A DNA stretch of 64,000 bases from Phytoseiulus persimilis (taxonomy: Eukaryota; Arthropoda; Arachnida; Mesostigmata; Phytoseiidae): positions 13,516,001-13,580,000 of the forward strand of contig CM075103.1 of the NCBI GenBank assembly GCA_037576195.1, in the 5' to 3' direction. Below the pieces are notes generated by a model, which worked only from the letters and a program-made list of their open reading frames with translations, had not been told where the DNA came from and did not search any database. Each line of letters starts with the position of its first letter. The stretch's first letter is position 1. The translations under genes were made by a program, and so were the position numbers. Shown in pieces: positions 32,089-42,745 of the stretch.

Positions 32089-33559
32089 TCACTGTCCCAA
32101 AACTGATCAGCTCATCGGTGAACAGTTTTGGAAGACCATGAACCATCGTGATTCATCCATCATTTCGAACCGTTATGACCGAGAATAGTGAGCTACATTC
32201 TGTGGCAAGATTCAGAAAAAATATCATCGCCTCGACACGAATCGTTCGTGCTCCGGAGTTGCACATGTTGCCACCAGCAGCTTAGCGAAAAATTAAGCCC
32301 CACCTCTAATACCCAATCTTGCTTTCTCGTTATCGGGGCACGGGAGAGGGACGATTTACGTGTGTTCTAACTCGTTGAAGATACAGCCCCAGGTGTGGAG
32401 TCCAAGTGAGTGAAGCCAGGAAACCTGGCATACCTTCGTGATCCTTGGAATTGAGAGAAAATGCAAAGCCTCCCACAACTGGTACGCTTACCCTACCGGG
32501 AGAAAATGGATACAATACAAACTGATCGCGAACCGCTGGCTCGAGCTATTGAAGATAAATCGAAACGGCTATGAGCCCGCCGACTGGACGTGACGGCGGG
32601 CACATTATAGTCAAATATCCGAAGAGTCGCGGAGCCGGGTGATCGCTCTCGACGCTTCACCGCCTCGGGTACAAAGGAGTTCGAGAGAGACAAAGCCAGA
32701 TGTCCGACGGAACTCCTCGCATGAACAACAACGGCAGACGCTCGAGTGGATGGGTTCCCAGTGGGATTAGCTACTTGTTTCTAGCGAACCGCGGGTCCAG
32801 AGCTACAGCTACGGAGGTGGTGTCAACGGCAGCCAATCGGGAGGAAGATCGCTCTCCTAGGAATTCTTCACATTGAAAAGGCCAGCGAACGGCCGACTAC
32901 GCGAACTAATTTCTCGGAGCCTTCGGAGGTATATGATCTGGAAAATCCTACCCGAAAGTGTCTCTAAACATCTCTTGAAGTACTATGTGATCGACCCGCT
33001 CCAAAAGTATCTTCCGTCCTATCCGGAAGCATGATGCGAACGATTCATCTTGAAAGTATTCTCAAACTATCTCCGTGGCGTACTCAGAACTGCTCAGGAT
33101 TCCACGGGGGACAGGCACAAGGTCACCAAGAAACAGAAACAGAAATGGGAGTTTAGGAGGAGGAAAGTGTTGACTTAGGCTAGACGGTGCCTTGCTCGGA
33201 GATCATCTCCTAGCGCCTATCCGTGGTCCATGTCTTTTCTCGGAGACTCGCTCTCCAACGAGCCGCGAATTCCATGCCGATCCGATCACTTCCTTGGAAG
33301 TTCATCGAGGTAATACGTCAATACGAACGCATCCTCGATGTTAATATGCAGAATGTCGCAAAAGTCCCGATGCCAGTGACATTCAAGATGTGTCCGAGCA
33401 CATGCCGGACGGCTTCCTTGTCGGGGCCTTTTCTTCCTCTGAGAATGATGTCGGCTTACCACTGCGTAGGGTTGCACAGTTTGACAAGCATCCGGAAGAA
33501 TGGGCGCCCTTCTCCGAAGAGCTCTATTGTTCTCGACCACGGACGAGAAAATTGAGGCC
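32089..33559. other. gene-free stretch
   Basis: No gene or element recognised. Confidence 0.4.
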
Positions 33560-33592
33560 ACACTGCCCACGGAACCCCCGCGACAAGAAAAC

Positions 33593-33627
33593 GACCTGAC
33601 AATCTCCCTCCCTGAGGGAGATTGTCA
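33593..33627. repeat. perfect 16-bp inverted repeat, 3-nt loop
   Basis: CCTGACAATCTCCCTC, CCT, then its exact reverse complement. In the array units the corresponding place reads CGACCTGACCTTCGTCC without a hairpin. Confidence 0.9.
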
Positions 33628-34488
33628 GGGTCCGGAGTTGCGAGTACAGCACAAAGCACGCGAACCACAGCGGAGATGTTCTCCCTCTTCCAGTGCGACC
33701 TGATTCGTGAAGAACGTCTCCATGTCAGGTGCGAGCTGTTTCGCAGACTCCACGCATGGTGTTTTAGGGACAGTGGGACGTTGGATACAGTCCGTTTGAC
33801 AGAAAGGCCTGTTAATCAAAGAGCACACACACGTATGGTGGCGACGTGCACTATCTCGTCTCTTCGCGCTCGGCAGGGAGATCATTCCCTGTCAAGTGGA
33901 ATTTTCAAGATGGGGGCAGCGGCGGTGACGCTGCAAAGATAGCCTGCGTTCGTGAGCCCCCCTCAGGTGTCGGTGAAAGCGAATAGAGCTCGTTATTCAA
34001 CTCGGGTGCGTATACGACAGTGTGGAGGCGTCGGTTTTCTTTCTTGGAAACGTTGACATCCTTAGGGGGGGCCGACTCGGGCAATGTCATGCGGGAGAGC
34101 TCGTGAACGTGTCCCGCAGCTTCTCGCGAGTCATCATCCAGTCTACAAAGAAAATCGTCCAACTGGAATCTGACTGATGAGTTCCGCTCGTTTTAGTCGT
34201 TCCAGCTCCAACGGATGGAAGTTTCGAGCTGAAGTCGCGCAATCAGCCGATTCTTGTCGTCTTTCGCGGGTGATTGTGCCGTAATCTGTATGAAGGGGCA
34301 GGGGCGTACCCAGGCGGTAGGACACCCTTCTACTACTAAGGAAACTTTCTACTCCTCACCGCTATTCATGTATTCAGACAGTTGTTCAATCAACGAGGTG
34401 AACTCATTGACCTCGTTGTTGCGATACTCCCACGAGCTTACTGAACCCATCTCGTACTCCGTTCAAGAAGTTCACGCCAAACAGCAAT

Positions 34489-35126
34489 ATATAGAATCAG
34501 CTGAAGGTACCGGCCCTCTTCGTCTTCTCAGGACTCTCCGAGGCAACCCTGGACATGCCGTTGATGGTAGGAGGCGAATTGGCATGATTTTCTCCACCGT
34601 CGGAGCCTCGTATCTCTTACAAAGCCTCCACATTGAGTGAAGAAGGCACACAACCCCGCACACAAAGCCAGAATGAAAGCAATCGTCCAAGAAGTTGATG
34701 TGTTGGAAGACGTGTAAGTGGAACGGAAAACCTGGTGCATCTGCCCGAGTTCCCGTCCGGTGGGCGCCCGTCGTACGTTTCGCAGCTGGGGGAAAAGGGC
34801 GCTCGAACGAATCAGACCGCAAGAGCTACGCGGGAAAGAAGGGAGGAATGCCCTCAGAACTCCCCGTGGTCGACGCGGCGTCTAGCTCCTTGTCTCGGAT
34901 GCTCGGCATGGTCGTGACGCTCGAGCCGAAGATCCGCTGCTCGGAGCTGAAGACGACGTCGAAACTGAACAAGAGAAACTGTAAACAGAAGCCAAGCCAT
35001 TTCGACGCCATCAGTTTCTTGAACCCTAAGCACAAGGTTTGGAAGCACACGGCGGAGTCGGGGCCGGAGGAACCGGAGAGATCGCTCGCTGCAGGCCTCC
35101 CTGAATCAACCAGTATCCGTTTGTAA
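34489..35126 (+). pseudogene. array gene copy 6, decayed
   Basis: This is homologous along its length to the array gene. The initiator is ATA and the second codon TAG where other copies have ATG CAG. About 20-30 bp are lost at the start of the membrane segment, and a further stop truncates the region before residue 90. The last 140 codons are open: SLSRMLGMVVTLEPKI, a Cys in IRCSELKTTSKLNKRNC, then DAISFLNPKHKVWKHTAESGPE, ending TAA at 35124. Conserved positions in this old copy (both Cys, SELKTTSKL, DAISF, WKHTA, SGP) point to the constrained core of the family. Confidence 0.75.
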
Positions 35127-38100
35127 TGGGAGCCACCAGAGCACTGCCATGCACCGGACACCCTGGAGACCGAGACGCGAAAGAAATCGGGGCAGCTCCT
35201 AGAGGCGGCCAGGAAAGTGAGCCTTCGAGCTCATTGGTCATCGCTGACGTGATATGAGCGATCGGATCTGGAATGGCCCGGGGCGCTATGCTAGAGCTGA
35301 GGCTACTCCTAGAATTGAACCCGGGAAAAAAAATTAGCCAAATACTGGGGAAGAACGCGGCACAACGTCAAGACATGAAGATTCATCCCACGCTGGGGGT
35401 AGCTCGAAGTGTCTGTGTTAGCACAGGGCGATATTATGTCAAGAAAATTCTTTTCCAACATGAGCTAACTTCGTTTTCAAAGGACGAGACAGAACTACCT
35501 GTTTCTGCTGCTCAGTTCAGGAGGAGGAGACATCGATCGATTGGGGCACCACGTAGTGGAAGCTGGTAGAGATACTCGCTGAGGCTGTGGATGGCTTCGA
35601 CCCCTCTGCATGTAGATTCCGAAATTCCCATGCGCAGCGAACTGGAGCGAGCCTCCCCCGCAGAAGGGCATCATTTGATGCGCTTCCTGTTTCCATCAAT
35701 GTTTGGGGAGGCAGTTTCAAGGAGAGGTGAATCTGCGAGGGAAGTACCTGAGCCGTTTCGATTTCGCATTGAAACTCAGGATGTTCGCTGCTCTAGGTCA
35801 CGTGCCACCGAAAAGCTTTCAAAGCAGCCTCGAGGTATCGCTCCGATGCGATTCTGTTCGAACGAATGAGCAACTCATTGTGAGATCCATCAACTTGTTC
35901 GAGGAAATGTGGTTGGGTGGAGAGAAAAACCCTCCGTTGATAAAGGTGCGCATGTGCGGACTTCAAACTCTTCTTCAGTTATGATCGCCACTAAAACGTA
36001 TCGGGCCAGGATCCAGCTCCCCGAGAACCGAATTCCCGAATAGCGGAAAGGCCACTTCCTCGGAAAATACCCGCCTGAAAATCACTTCCCCGAAAATTTC
36101 TCCTTCCCGAATCCTAAGCGCTGGGGGCTGATTTGGGCGGAGTGACTTTCTGTATGGCCTCTCGCCGTCTATCGATCGAGTCGTATCAGTAGGGATAGAA
36201 GTTTCCATGTTCTCCATGTTGCTCATCTATCGCCCCGAAGAGGCCACGAGAAGCTCAAACCGTGATTCGTGCTCTTTCCTTCGAGGGAAGTCCTGACGGT
36301 GTTCGATCCGTTATATGACTTGTGACAGCCCTCAATCATGCTCGCCCAAGTTTCATGGATAGAACTCTAGTTTTGAATGTGTTTGGACGAGCTTATTACA
36401 TATTGAGAACATATCACGAATGCTTTCGTTCCACCTACAATGGCGGATTCGGAACATCTGAGGCTACCTGGCGCACGCAGCGGTGGAGGTTCATCCTCGT
36501 CCTTTCGTTTTGCTCCTCTTGGTTCTTGAGATGCCTGAAGATCCCGAAGGGTTCAAGATGACTTTTTTTTCAAAATGCGGTTCATTGCTTGATGCGAATC
36601 GGTTTCTCAGAGCTCCCATGCGTCATGTTCTCGGTTCAGAGGCGCAAGGGCCAGATCACCACAGCAGCGAGTAAAGCGCTTGACGCTTCGGTCGTCGTAG
36701 TACCCCACGAGACCGGATTCCTGAACTTTGCGCCGAAGGCACTGGGAAATTGACGTCAGCTGAGGAAAGACTCGCTTGACTGCTTTTCAAAGTTGTTGCG
36801 ATTCCAGAATCGGGTTGAAACTTTCGTCGCTGGGAATTTCTCCCGATCAATGAAGCATACACAGTCTCTCACCAGTGAGAGCATCCTGACGTACACACCT
36901 GTGTTTCTTTCCGATAAGAGGGAGTATACGAAAGGTATAATTTTCCCTCTGAAGAAACCGTGAAGTGTGTTCAGTTGAACGAATACGGTGTACACGACTC
37001 TGAATATCCCGTCCTTTCAAATCGCGTCAGTGTTACACATAGCAATCATTAGGCGGTTCGTTGCACCTCGGGATCATGTACTTCATAGGGCGAGGGAGCG
37101 AGTCGGTGGGCCAATGCATGCGACGCGTTTGTGCTCGATGGCGGTGTGCGCGCCAAATTCCGCTTTGCAAGCAGAACAGTGTCCTCTTCTGGTCCCACCA
37201 CCCCCGCTAGCCGAATACTTCAGAATCCTGGCTCCAGAAATCCATCCCTGTGCCCCACTGATCATGCTTTTAGAGCGGCAGTTTGGGATGTATCCTCGGC
37301 TGATTTCACTTGGTTCATCACAATGATGGCAATCTTGTCAGGATGGGATTCCAGGATGGGGAATGTAGCGGAATTGATGGCGGAGGCTTCGATCACGACC
37401 TCTCCAAGGCGCGAATGAGTGCTTTCGATCTCAGCATTCCAACTTCGAACTGTACTTCCGACCGCTCCTGAGAGCAGCCGAGTCGACGCGAAGCTCTCGG
37501 CAGCAGGCTGTATCCAATGTTCTTGAGCGATCTAGTCGGCATAAACCGACCACTCGCTCCGAATGTGTCTTTCAGTTCCGCCCTTCACTTGCCTCACTCA
37601 GGCTGGTCCTCGCTCCAGAGGGAAGCAAGATCCTACTGTCGCGCGTCCCAGTCCAATGACGAATACGCGTGCCAGGCGAAAGGCAGATACTCGTCTCGCA
37701 TCCCTCTGAACTGCTTCTGAGTTTCTCGTCTCACGAAACTCAGTGATTCTCCCGATCCGTTCGTGGAAGCTGTTGTTGAAACGATGCTCGGATCCCATAC
37801 CCTAGCTGGCTCCCGGTTACTTTTCTGCGTCCTTCCCGAGTTCGTCGATAGATGCTCAACTCTTCTGAACCAGCCGGCTCAGACCGAGATGCGGGCCTGG
37901 AAGCCTTAGCTTCAGATGATCAGCCATCGTGAACATTTCGGGGCCACTAGCCTGAAGTGGGCGATAATGGCAAGCGACTTCTGAACTTCGTCAGCGCAGT
38001 TTTGAAGAACCGGAACGCTTTCCGACCCAGAATCTCATGATGACCGCGCCTCATTCTCATTGAGAAACTTCCGGAGCGGTCAAAAACCGAGGTTTTCGCG

Positions 38101-39220
38101 TGGCCCCTCGACGCACTGCTGAGTTGAATTGCCTCGTATCTGCGAGAATTTAAGCAGGTTCGAGTTTATTTCTCTCCACTCGTCTAGCTTAGCTTTCGAG
38201 ACCACACGGTGATGATAGGCGGCGGCAGGTACCGGGATACACGTGACAGTTATAGGTGTTTCCAGTCTCGTCGCGTCGGATCCTTCTCAGCTAGTGGTGC
38301 TGCTAGGAGTCGTGAGTGAAGCTCCGCTGTTTTCGCCAGTGATCGATCGGAAACAGGTGCTTTTAGGGAATAGTCGACTGGCGATAGCAATGAGCTATCC
38401 GCTCTCTGCTCAACCCGAAGATCGGCGGAGGTATTCAGCGCTATTCCTGGAACGGGGTTTCGATTCGCGAATAGATGGCTAAATCCAGTGGTTGTGTGAT
38501 CTTCAAAACGGAAATGGGACGAAAGCACTGTTTTACAGTGCTTTTCGAAAAATGTGTCGCCGAAGATGTGACGCATCAAGATCCAGCAAGAGCTATTATA
38601 AGCGAGAAAGTATCTGATGGCGGACAGAATATTTCTCTCGGACGTGACGACGTGCCCGGCCGGGACCGAGGTGAAGTCAGATAGTTCATCTTAATTCCGT
38701 TCTTGATGACCATAAAGCTTTTCGGTATACTTATGGCCTCTCGGACCTACACAACACTCGAACAACGGACTCTCCTCTCGCACCGGGATGTGCCCATGCG
38801 GATCTCGCAGCAGAACTCTACTCGGCCTCTGACTGTCACGCCTTCGATTGGGATTCTTAATTTGGCGTGCCGGGACGCTAAAAGTTCACTGACACTGACG
38901 GGAACAACCATCATGTTGGCCGACAAAAAAAAATTGATCTCCGTGGCAGTACGACAATTATGTTGGCCCTAGAAACCTCCCTGATTCAGAATCCAGCCAA
39001 TCTCATTGTGTGAGCCCTTGCGCACGCACGGATTATCTGTGGAGGAGAAGGGGAAACGGGATATCCATCGTGTGTTGGAATGCAATTATACGGGCTGGTG
39101 CCTTCCGGAGAATCTTCATGTGAACTCGGAGAACACTACTGATAGCCTCTCCTGGGAGAATTGACAGCACTATCCTTGGGAATAATAATTTTATTTACAT
39201 CACCGATTCGGTATTTGCGA
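35127..39220. other. gene-free stretch
   Basis: No gene recognised in 4 kb. A 10-bp-arm hairpin (AAAGCACTGT, 3-nt loop) lies at 38522-38544. Open frames here are short and show no recognisable domain. Confidence 0.4.
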
Positions 39221-39240
39221 CATATATATATATATATATA

Positions 39241-40834
39241 TTTACCTCTCCTGGATGATAGCCGCACATTAACCGCACAACTGAGGATTTCAATACTTAC
39301 TCCTTTGATAACCGCACCTGGGTGCGGTCAACATGTCTTACAGGGCTTATTTGCTGTATACAAAAAAATGATAACCGCACACCCAAATTCGTGGTCATGG
39401 GTATGAAAGCGAAGTCGGAATTACTTGTCTGCTGGTTCGGAAGAGCCGATTTTTCTCAAATTCGAGTAATCTGCGGGGAACTGAGGCCTATGCTCACTTG
39501 ATCCATAATTTTACTTGAACCTATTTGATCGAAAATGGCGTCGTCTGTGAAGGAAGACAATGTGATCCGCAGCACTCGTTCAGAACATGCGTGGTCTCCT
39601 TTGCTGAGCCAGTTGGGAGCAGATATTTCGAGTTTTCACACATCGACTGTGATCTGAGTGAGTTATGCTGATTACTCACCCTATGGAGATGCCCGAGAGA
39701 TCGAATAATCTCATCCGCAACGGGGAATCCGTCGGATTGTTCGCGCTGAGCATCCGTTTCTCCCCGTTCTCTCGAAGCTCGAAGGCCAAACTGAGCAAAA
39801 GAAGAAAGGCTCCCTTTGCAGTTTCTGCGGAAAGTTTGTCTCGTATTTGTCCCGTCATCTGATCGATCAACACGGCAACGAACATGAAGTCATCGAGATG
39901 GTACGCGCCTATGGAGTCGACAGGACGAGAGAGCTTGGAGTAATTATGGGAGAAGGAGACCGTGTGCACAATGAGCAGAACCCCTGACGAGCATTCCGCA
40001 AGCAGCACAAATCCGAATACGATGGCAGGATCGAATGAAGATGTGGGGCAGGCGGAGCTGGTGAGTAGAACTCGACGTCTCCAACTTTCAAAGAGGAGCC
40101 GACGTTTCGCCAAGCGCCGATCGGCACCACGTATACAGTGGACCCATGAAATCATCGAATGTCTCAAGGAGCAGATTCCAGAAGAGCTCCGGACGAAGAA
40201 GATTCCGAGTTGTGCTCGATCGCGAAAGATCTGTGCCGTCCTTTCTGCTCGGTTCCCGGCGCCCGAGAACCTGACTGTCGCCGAATCGAGGTCTCTAGTC
40301 AGCAATCTTCTGAAGAAGCTCCGTTGATGATACAAGCGTGATCAACAGATGCGCGTCCAGTGGTGATCTCATCTGGTTCCAATATAGAATTATTCTCAAA
40401 GTTATTCTCCCACTTCCTTGTTCCGATTCAAATGTTGAGTTCCCTGCATTCGAGTGCAGCGCCCATGTCTCAGAGCTAACCCGCGCCGTTTCACTTGTCG
40501 AAAAGCTCACCTCACGGGAGCGATGAGCGCAGAGCGAAATTTCCTGTCAGTAGGGGCTAGCTTCCCTCACAAACTCCAGTTTTCAGCCTTCATACTGCTA
40601 GTTCTCACAACTTCTTGTCTATATCGCTGGGACGGAGAGGTAGGCAGATTGTGAATTCCGTGCGGAATCCCAACCTCAAGACCGATGAAGTTACGGGGTG
40701 TGCGGCTATCAGTCGAATAATAGCCGCACATCGCTGGTAACCGCTCGCGGAGAAAAACTCAGATTGGATGATAACCGCACAATGTGCGGTCATCATTGGG
40801 ATAAGAAGCAGTTTGTGTGCGGCTATCATTTTTT
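39241..40834. mobile_element. DNA transposon with GCGGTTATC-type inverted and palindromic ends
   Basis: Both sides are bounded by TA microsatellites. ATGATAGCCGCACA near the left end (39255) is inverted as TGTGCGGCTATCAT at the right end (40816). Between lie further palindromes of the same motif: ACCGCACC/GGTGCGGT at 39311-39328, TGTGCGGCTAT/ATAGCCGCACA at 40699-40730, and TGATAACCGCACA/TGTGCGGTCATCA at 40769-40795. The interior has a zinc-finger frame. This is consistent with a decayed autonomous or semi-autonomous element; the superfamily is not identified. Confidence 0.65.
39709..39987 (+). pseudogene. zinc-finger (CxxC..H..H) transposon protein fragment
   Basis: An ATG-less frame encodes LCSFCGKFVSYLSRHLIDQHG followed by NEHEVIEM and a Gly/Asp/Arg-rich HN end. 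This CxxC-RHL-H arrangement resembles single zinc fingers at the start of proteins from several invertebrate DNA transposons. The frame is cut by TAA upstream (39706) and TGA at 39985. The overlapping frame 39962-40327 (Lys/Arg/Ser-rich) may be a frameshifted continuation. Confidence 0.45.
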
Positions 40835-41289
40835 ATATATATGTATTAAATATAAATATATATATACACATAAACATCAACTCAATAAGTAACATAAGTC
40901 ACTTAATACTTTCATACTTTTCATACTTACATAATGTCATCCTCTCCCGCTGCCTAACTCGGATAGGGATGGAGCTCCAAGGCAATCTTCCTGTTGGTAG
41001 CGCGTGCAAGCTTTTCCGAAAGGTTTACACACAGCTGGATGCGGGATTGTGGAAGTCCTTCGTTGGCACAGGACATGGTGGAATCCGTGCACTGAGTATC
41101 GGGCTACGATGTGTCGCATGTCGTAGAGGGGCATTTTCCAGTCGTTCGTGATCATCACCGGGGAGGTGAAGAATTCAACCGGGACCTCTCTCATTTTCGG
41201 CTGCATAGCTCCCTGAACTTCGACAGTGCCTCTGTCGGGGGGACTCAGAATCTTCTCACGAGGTCTTCCACCAGAGGTTGCGTTCCAGC

Positions 41290-42745
41290 CATGGTTAGGA
41301 CCAGCCGGTTCCTGGCGTTTCTGGGCAATCCCATTGCCTATTCAGGAACGTTGGCTTCACTTTGTCCAGCGCTGCTAGTTGGCTGCCGGTCAGATCTTCC
41401 CATATGACGTGAACTCCGTAAGAAGCCACCGGTGCGACTTTCATGTCGAACAGACTGAGGACGGTGGTCATTGCTAATTCCTGTCGGCACGGGATGCTGC
41501 ACATTGCCGATGTGCTCTTTCGAACACGCTCTGCGACGTGAGCTCCGAAAGATGTTCCACTTGTCGTGAGTCAAACCCCAAGATGGGTGCACTGCGGCAC
41601 GAATTCAATTGGCATGTTTCCTGGGTGTAGCTTGTCCGTTTTCCGAAAGCCACCACCATTTCTGAGCTTCATCGCCTTTGTTTCCTCGGTGTTGATGACT
41701 AGGCCGTTGTTCTCGCTGTATCCGATCAGGAGGTTTGCGCTTTTTTCAGCTCTAGAAGTATTCTTGAGTATAGGACTAGGTCATCATCATACTGGGTAAT
41801 TTCCACGCATGAGAAATGCGTTTCAATCATCGACAGGAGGTCACTCATGTGGACTATGAAAAATATTGCGCTTAGGTTGCCGCCTCGCTCGTTGGCCGTG
41901 TGGCATAAACCAACGCCTTGGGTGCCACGCTGAGCTAGCAATCGGAGGTTCGATCCCCGGCCGGGACAACAAATTTCTTATCAGGTAAAAAGAGGATTTA
42001 ATTTATATCAGAATTGAATCTGAACTATCTTGAGACCCAAGCCCACCGCCTGAAATGGGATTTGCGAGGCGATAGGGAGTGTAACTGAAGCAATACCGAA
42101 GGGTGATTCCGGGACACTTCTGAGGGCTGGCTGAGAGGTTCAGCCGGAAAACAAAGGTTGTCGCCTCGAGCGTACCCAGTCGTTTGTCCGATACGCTCGT
42201 GCTCACAGACTCCGTCATCCAGAGCGATAGGATGTGCCCTCAGCATGGATGACAGGAGCGTCAGGAAACGCTTTCCGACTCCGACGCTTGCCAGTTCCCG
42301 TAGCAATATCGACCTGGGGGCAGCATCGAATGCGGCGCGGTAATTGACGAAGATGGCGTAGAGAGGATTTTTCTTCTCCTCGAGAGAGTGCCGTATTTCC
42401 GATATCAGTTCGCTTAATGCCGTCATCGTGGAGTGATCACTTCGAAAAACGTGTTGCTCTGGCGGCAGAACTCCTCTAGCTCCGAGGTATGCGTTTAAGC
42501 GCCGAGCCAGTATCGAGGGCAGAATCTTGTAGAGGCAGCTCTTCTCGGCAACTCCTCGCCAGGACGAGGGTGAGGAGGGAATTCCTTCATTCTTAGGAAT
42601 GTCTGTGGGAGTGCAGCTCAATCATTTTACCGGAAAGCAGCCAAGTTCAAGGCCCTTGTTTAAGAGGTCGCTCCGTGGCGCTATCAGAGATACGGCGGCT
42701 TTCAGGTGTTCATTTCTGATCAGATCCGGCCCAAACGCTTAACCA
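41290..42745 (-). pseudogene. decayed LINE reverse transcriptase
   Basis: Reading right to left, the blocks are PDLIRNEHLKAA, then SSWRGVAEKSCLYKIL, LPPEQHVFRSDHST, YAIFVNYRAAFDAAPRS and QTTGYARGDN. After the SINE interruption come NLSAIFFIVHMSDLL and a degenerate catalytic YDDD (for YADD), then a thumb-like stretch. Frames change repeatedly. It belongs to a different family from the two LINEs in the array and is much older. Confidence 0.75.
41888..42154 (+). mobile_element. tRNA-derived SINE, about 267 bp
   Basis: The head carries an A-box-like TGGCCGTGTGGC (41893) and a perfect B box GGTTCGATCCC (41947) at tRNA-like spacing. A tRNA-unrelated body follows and a short A-rich end (GGAAAACAA). 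It is bracketed by AGGTTGCCGCCTCG (41874-41887) and AGGTTGTCGCCTCG (42155-42168), a 14-bp target duplication with one difference. It sits inside the RT remnant, splitting its coding sequence at the GDNL motif. Confidence 0.8.

Larger units (their letters stand above)
33560..35126 (+). repeat. diverged sixth array unit (partial)
   Basis: Spacer homology is scattered from about 33590, clear at 33840-34141 (AGCCTGCGTTCGTGAGCCC, GCGGGAGAGCTCGTG, TCATCCAG), and continues into the decayed gene at 34489. The whole is much more diverged than units 1-5 and separated from them by transposons, so it is an old duplicate. Confidence 0.7.

Noticed and set aside
41893..41965. Possible functional tRNA gene
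   Set aside because: The boxes are good, but it is the head of a longer insertion with a target duplication and an A-rich end, so it is a SINE.
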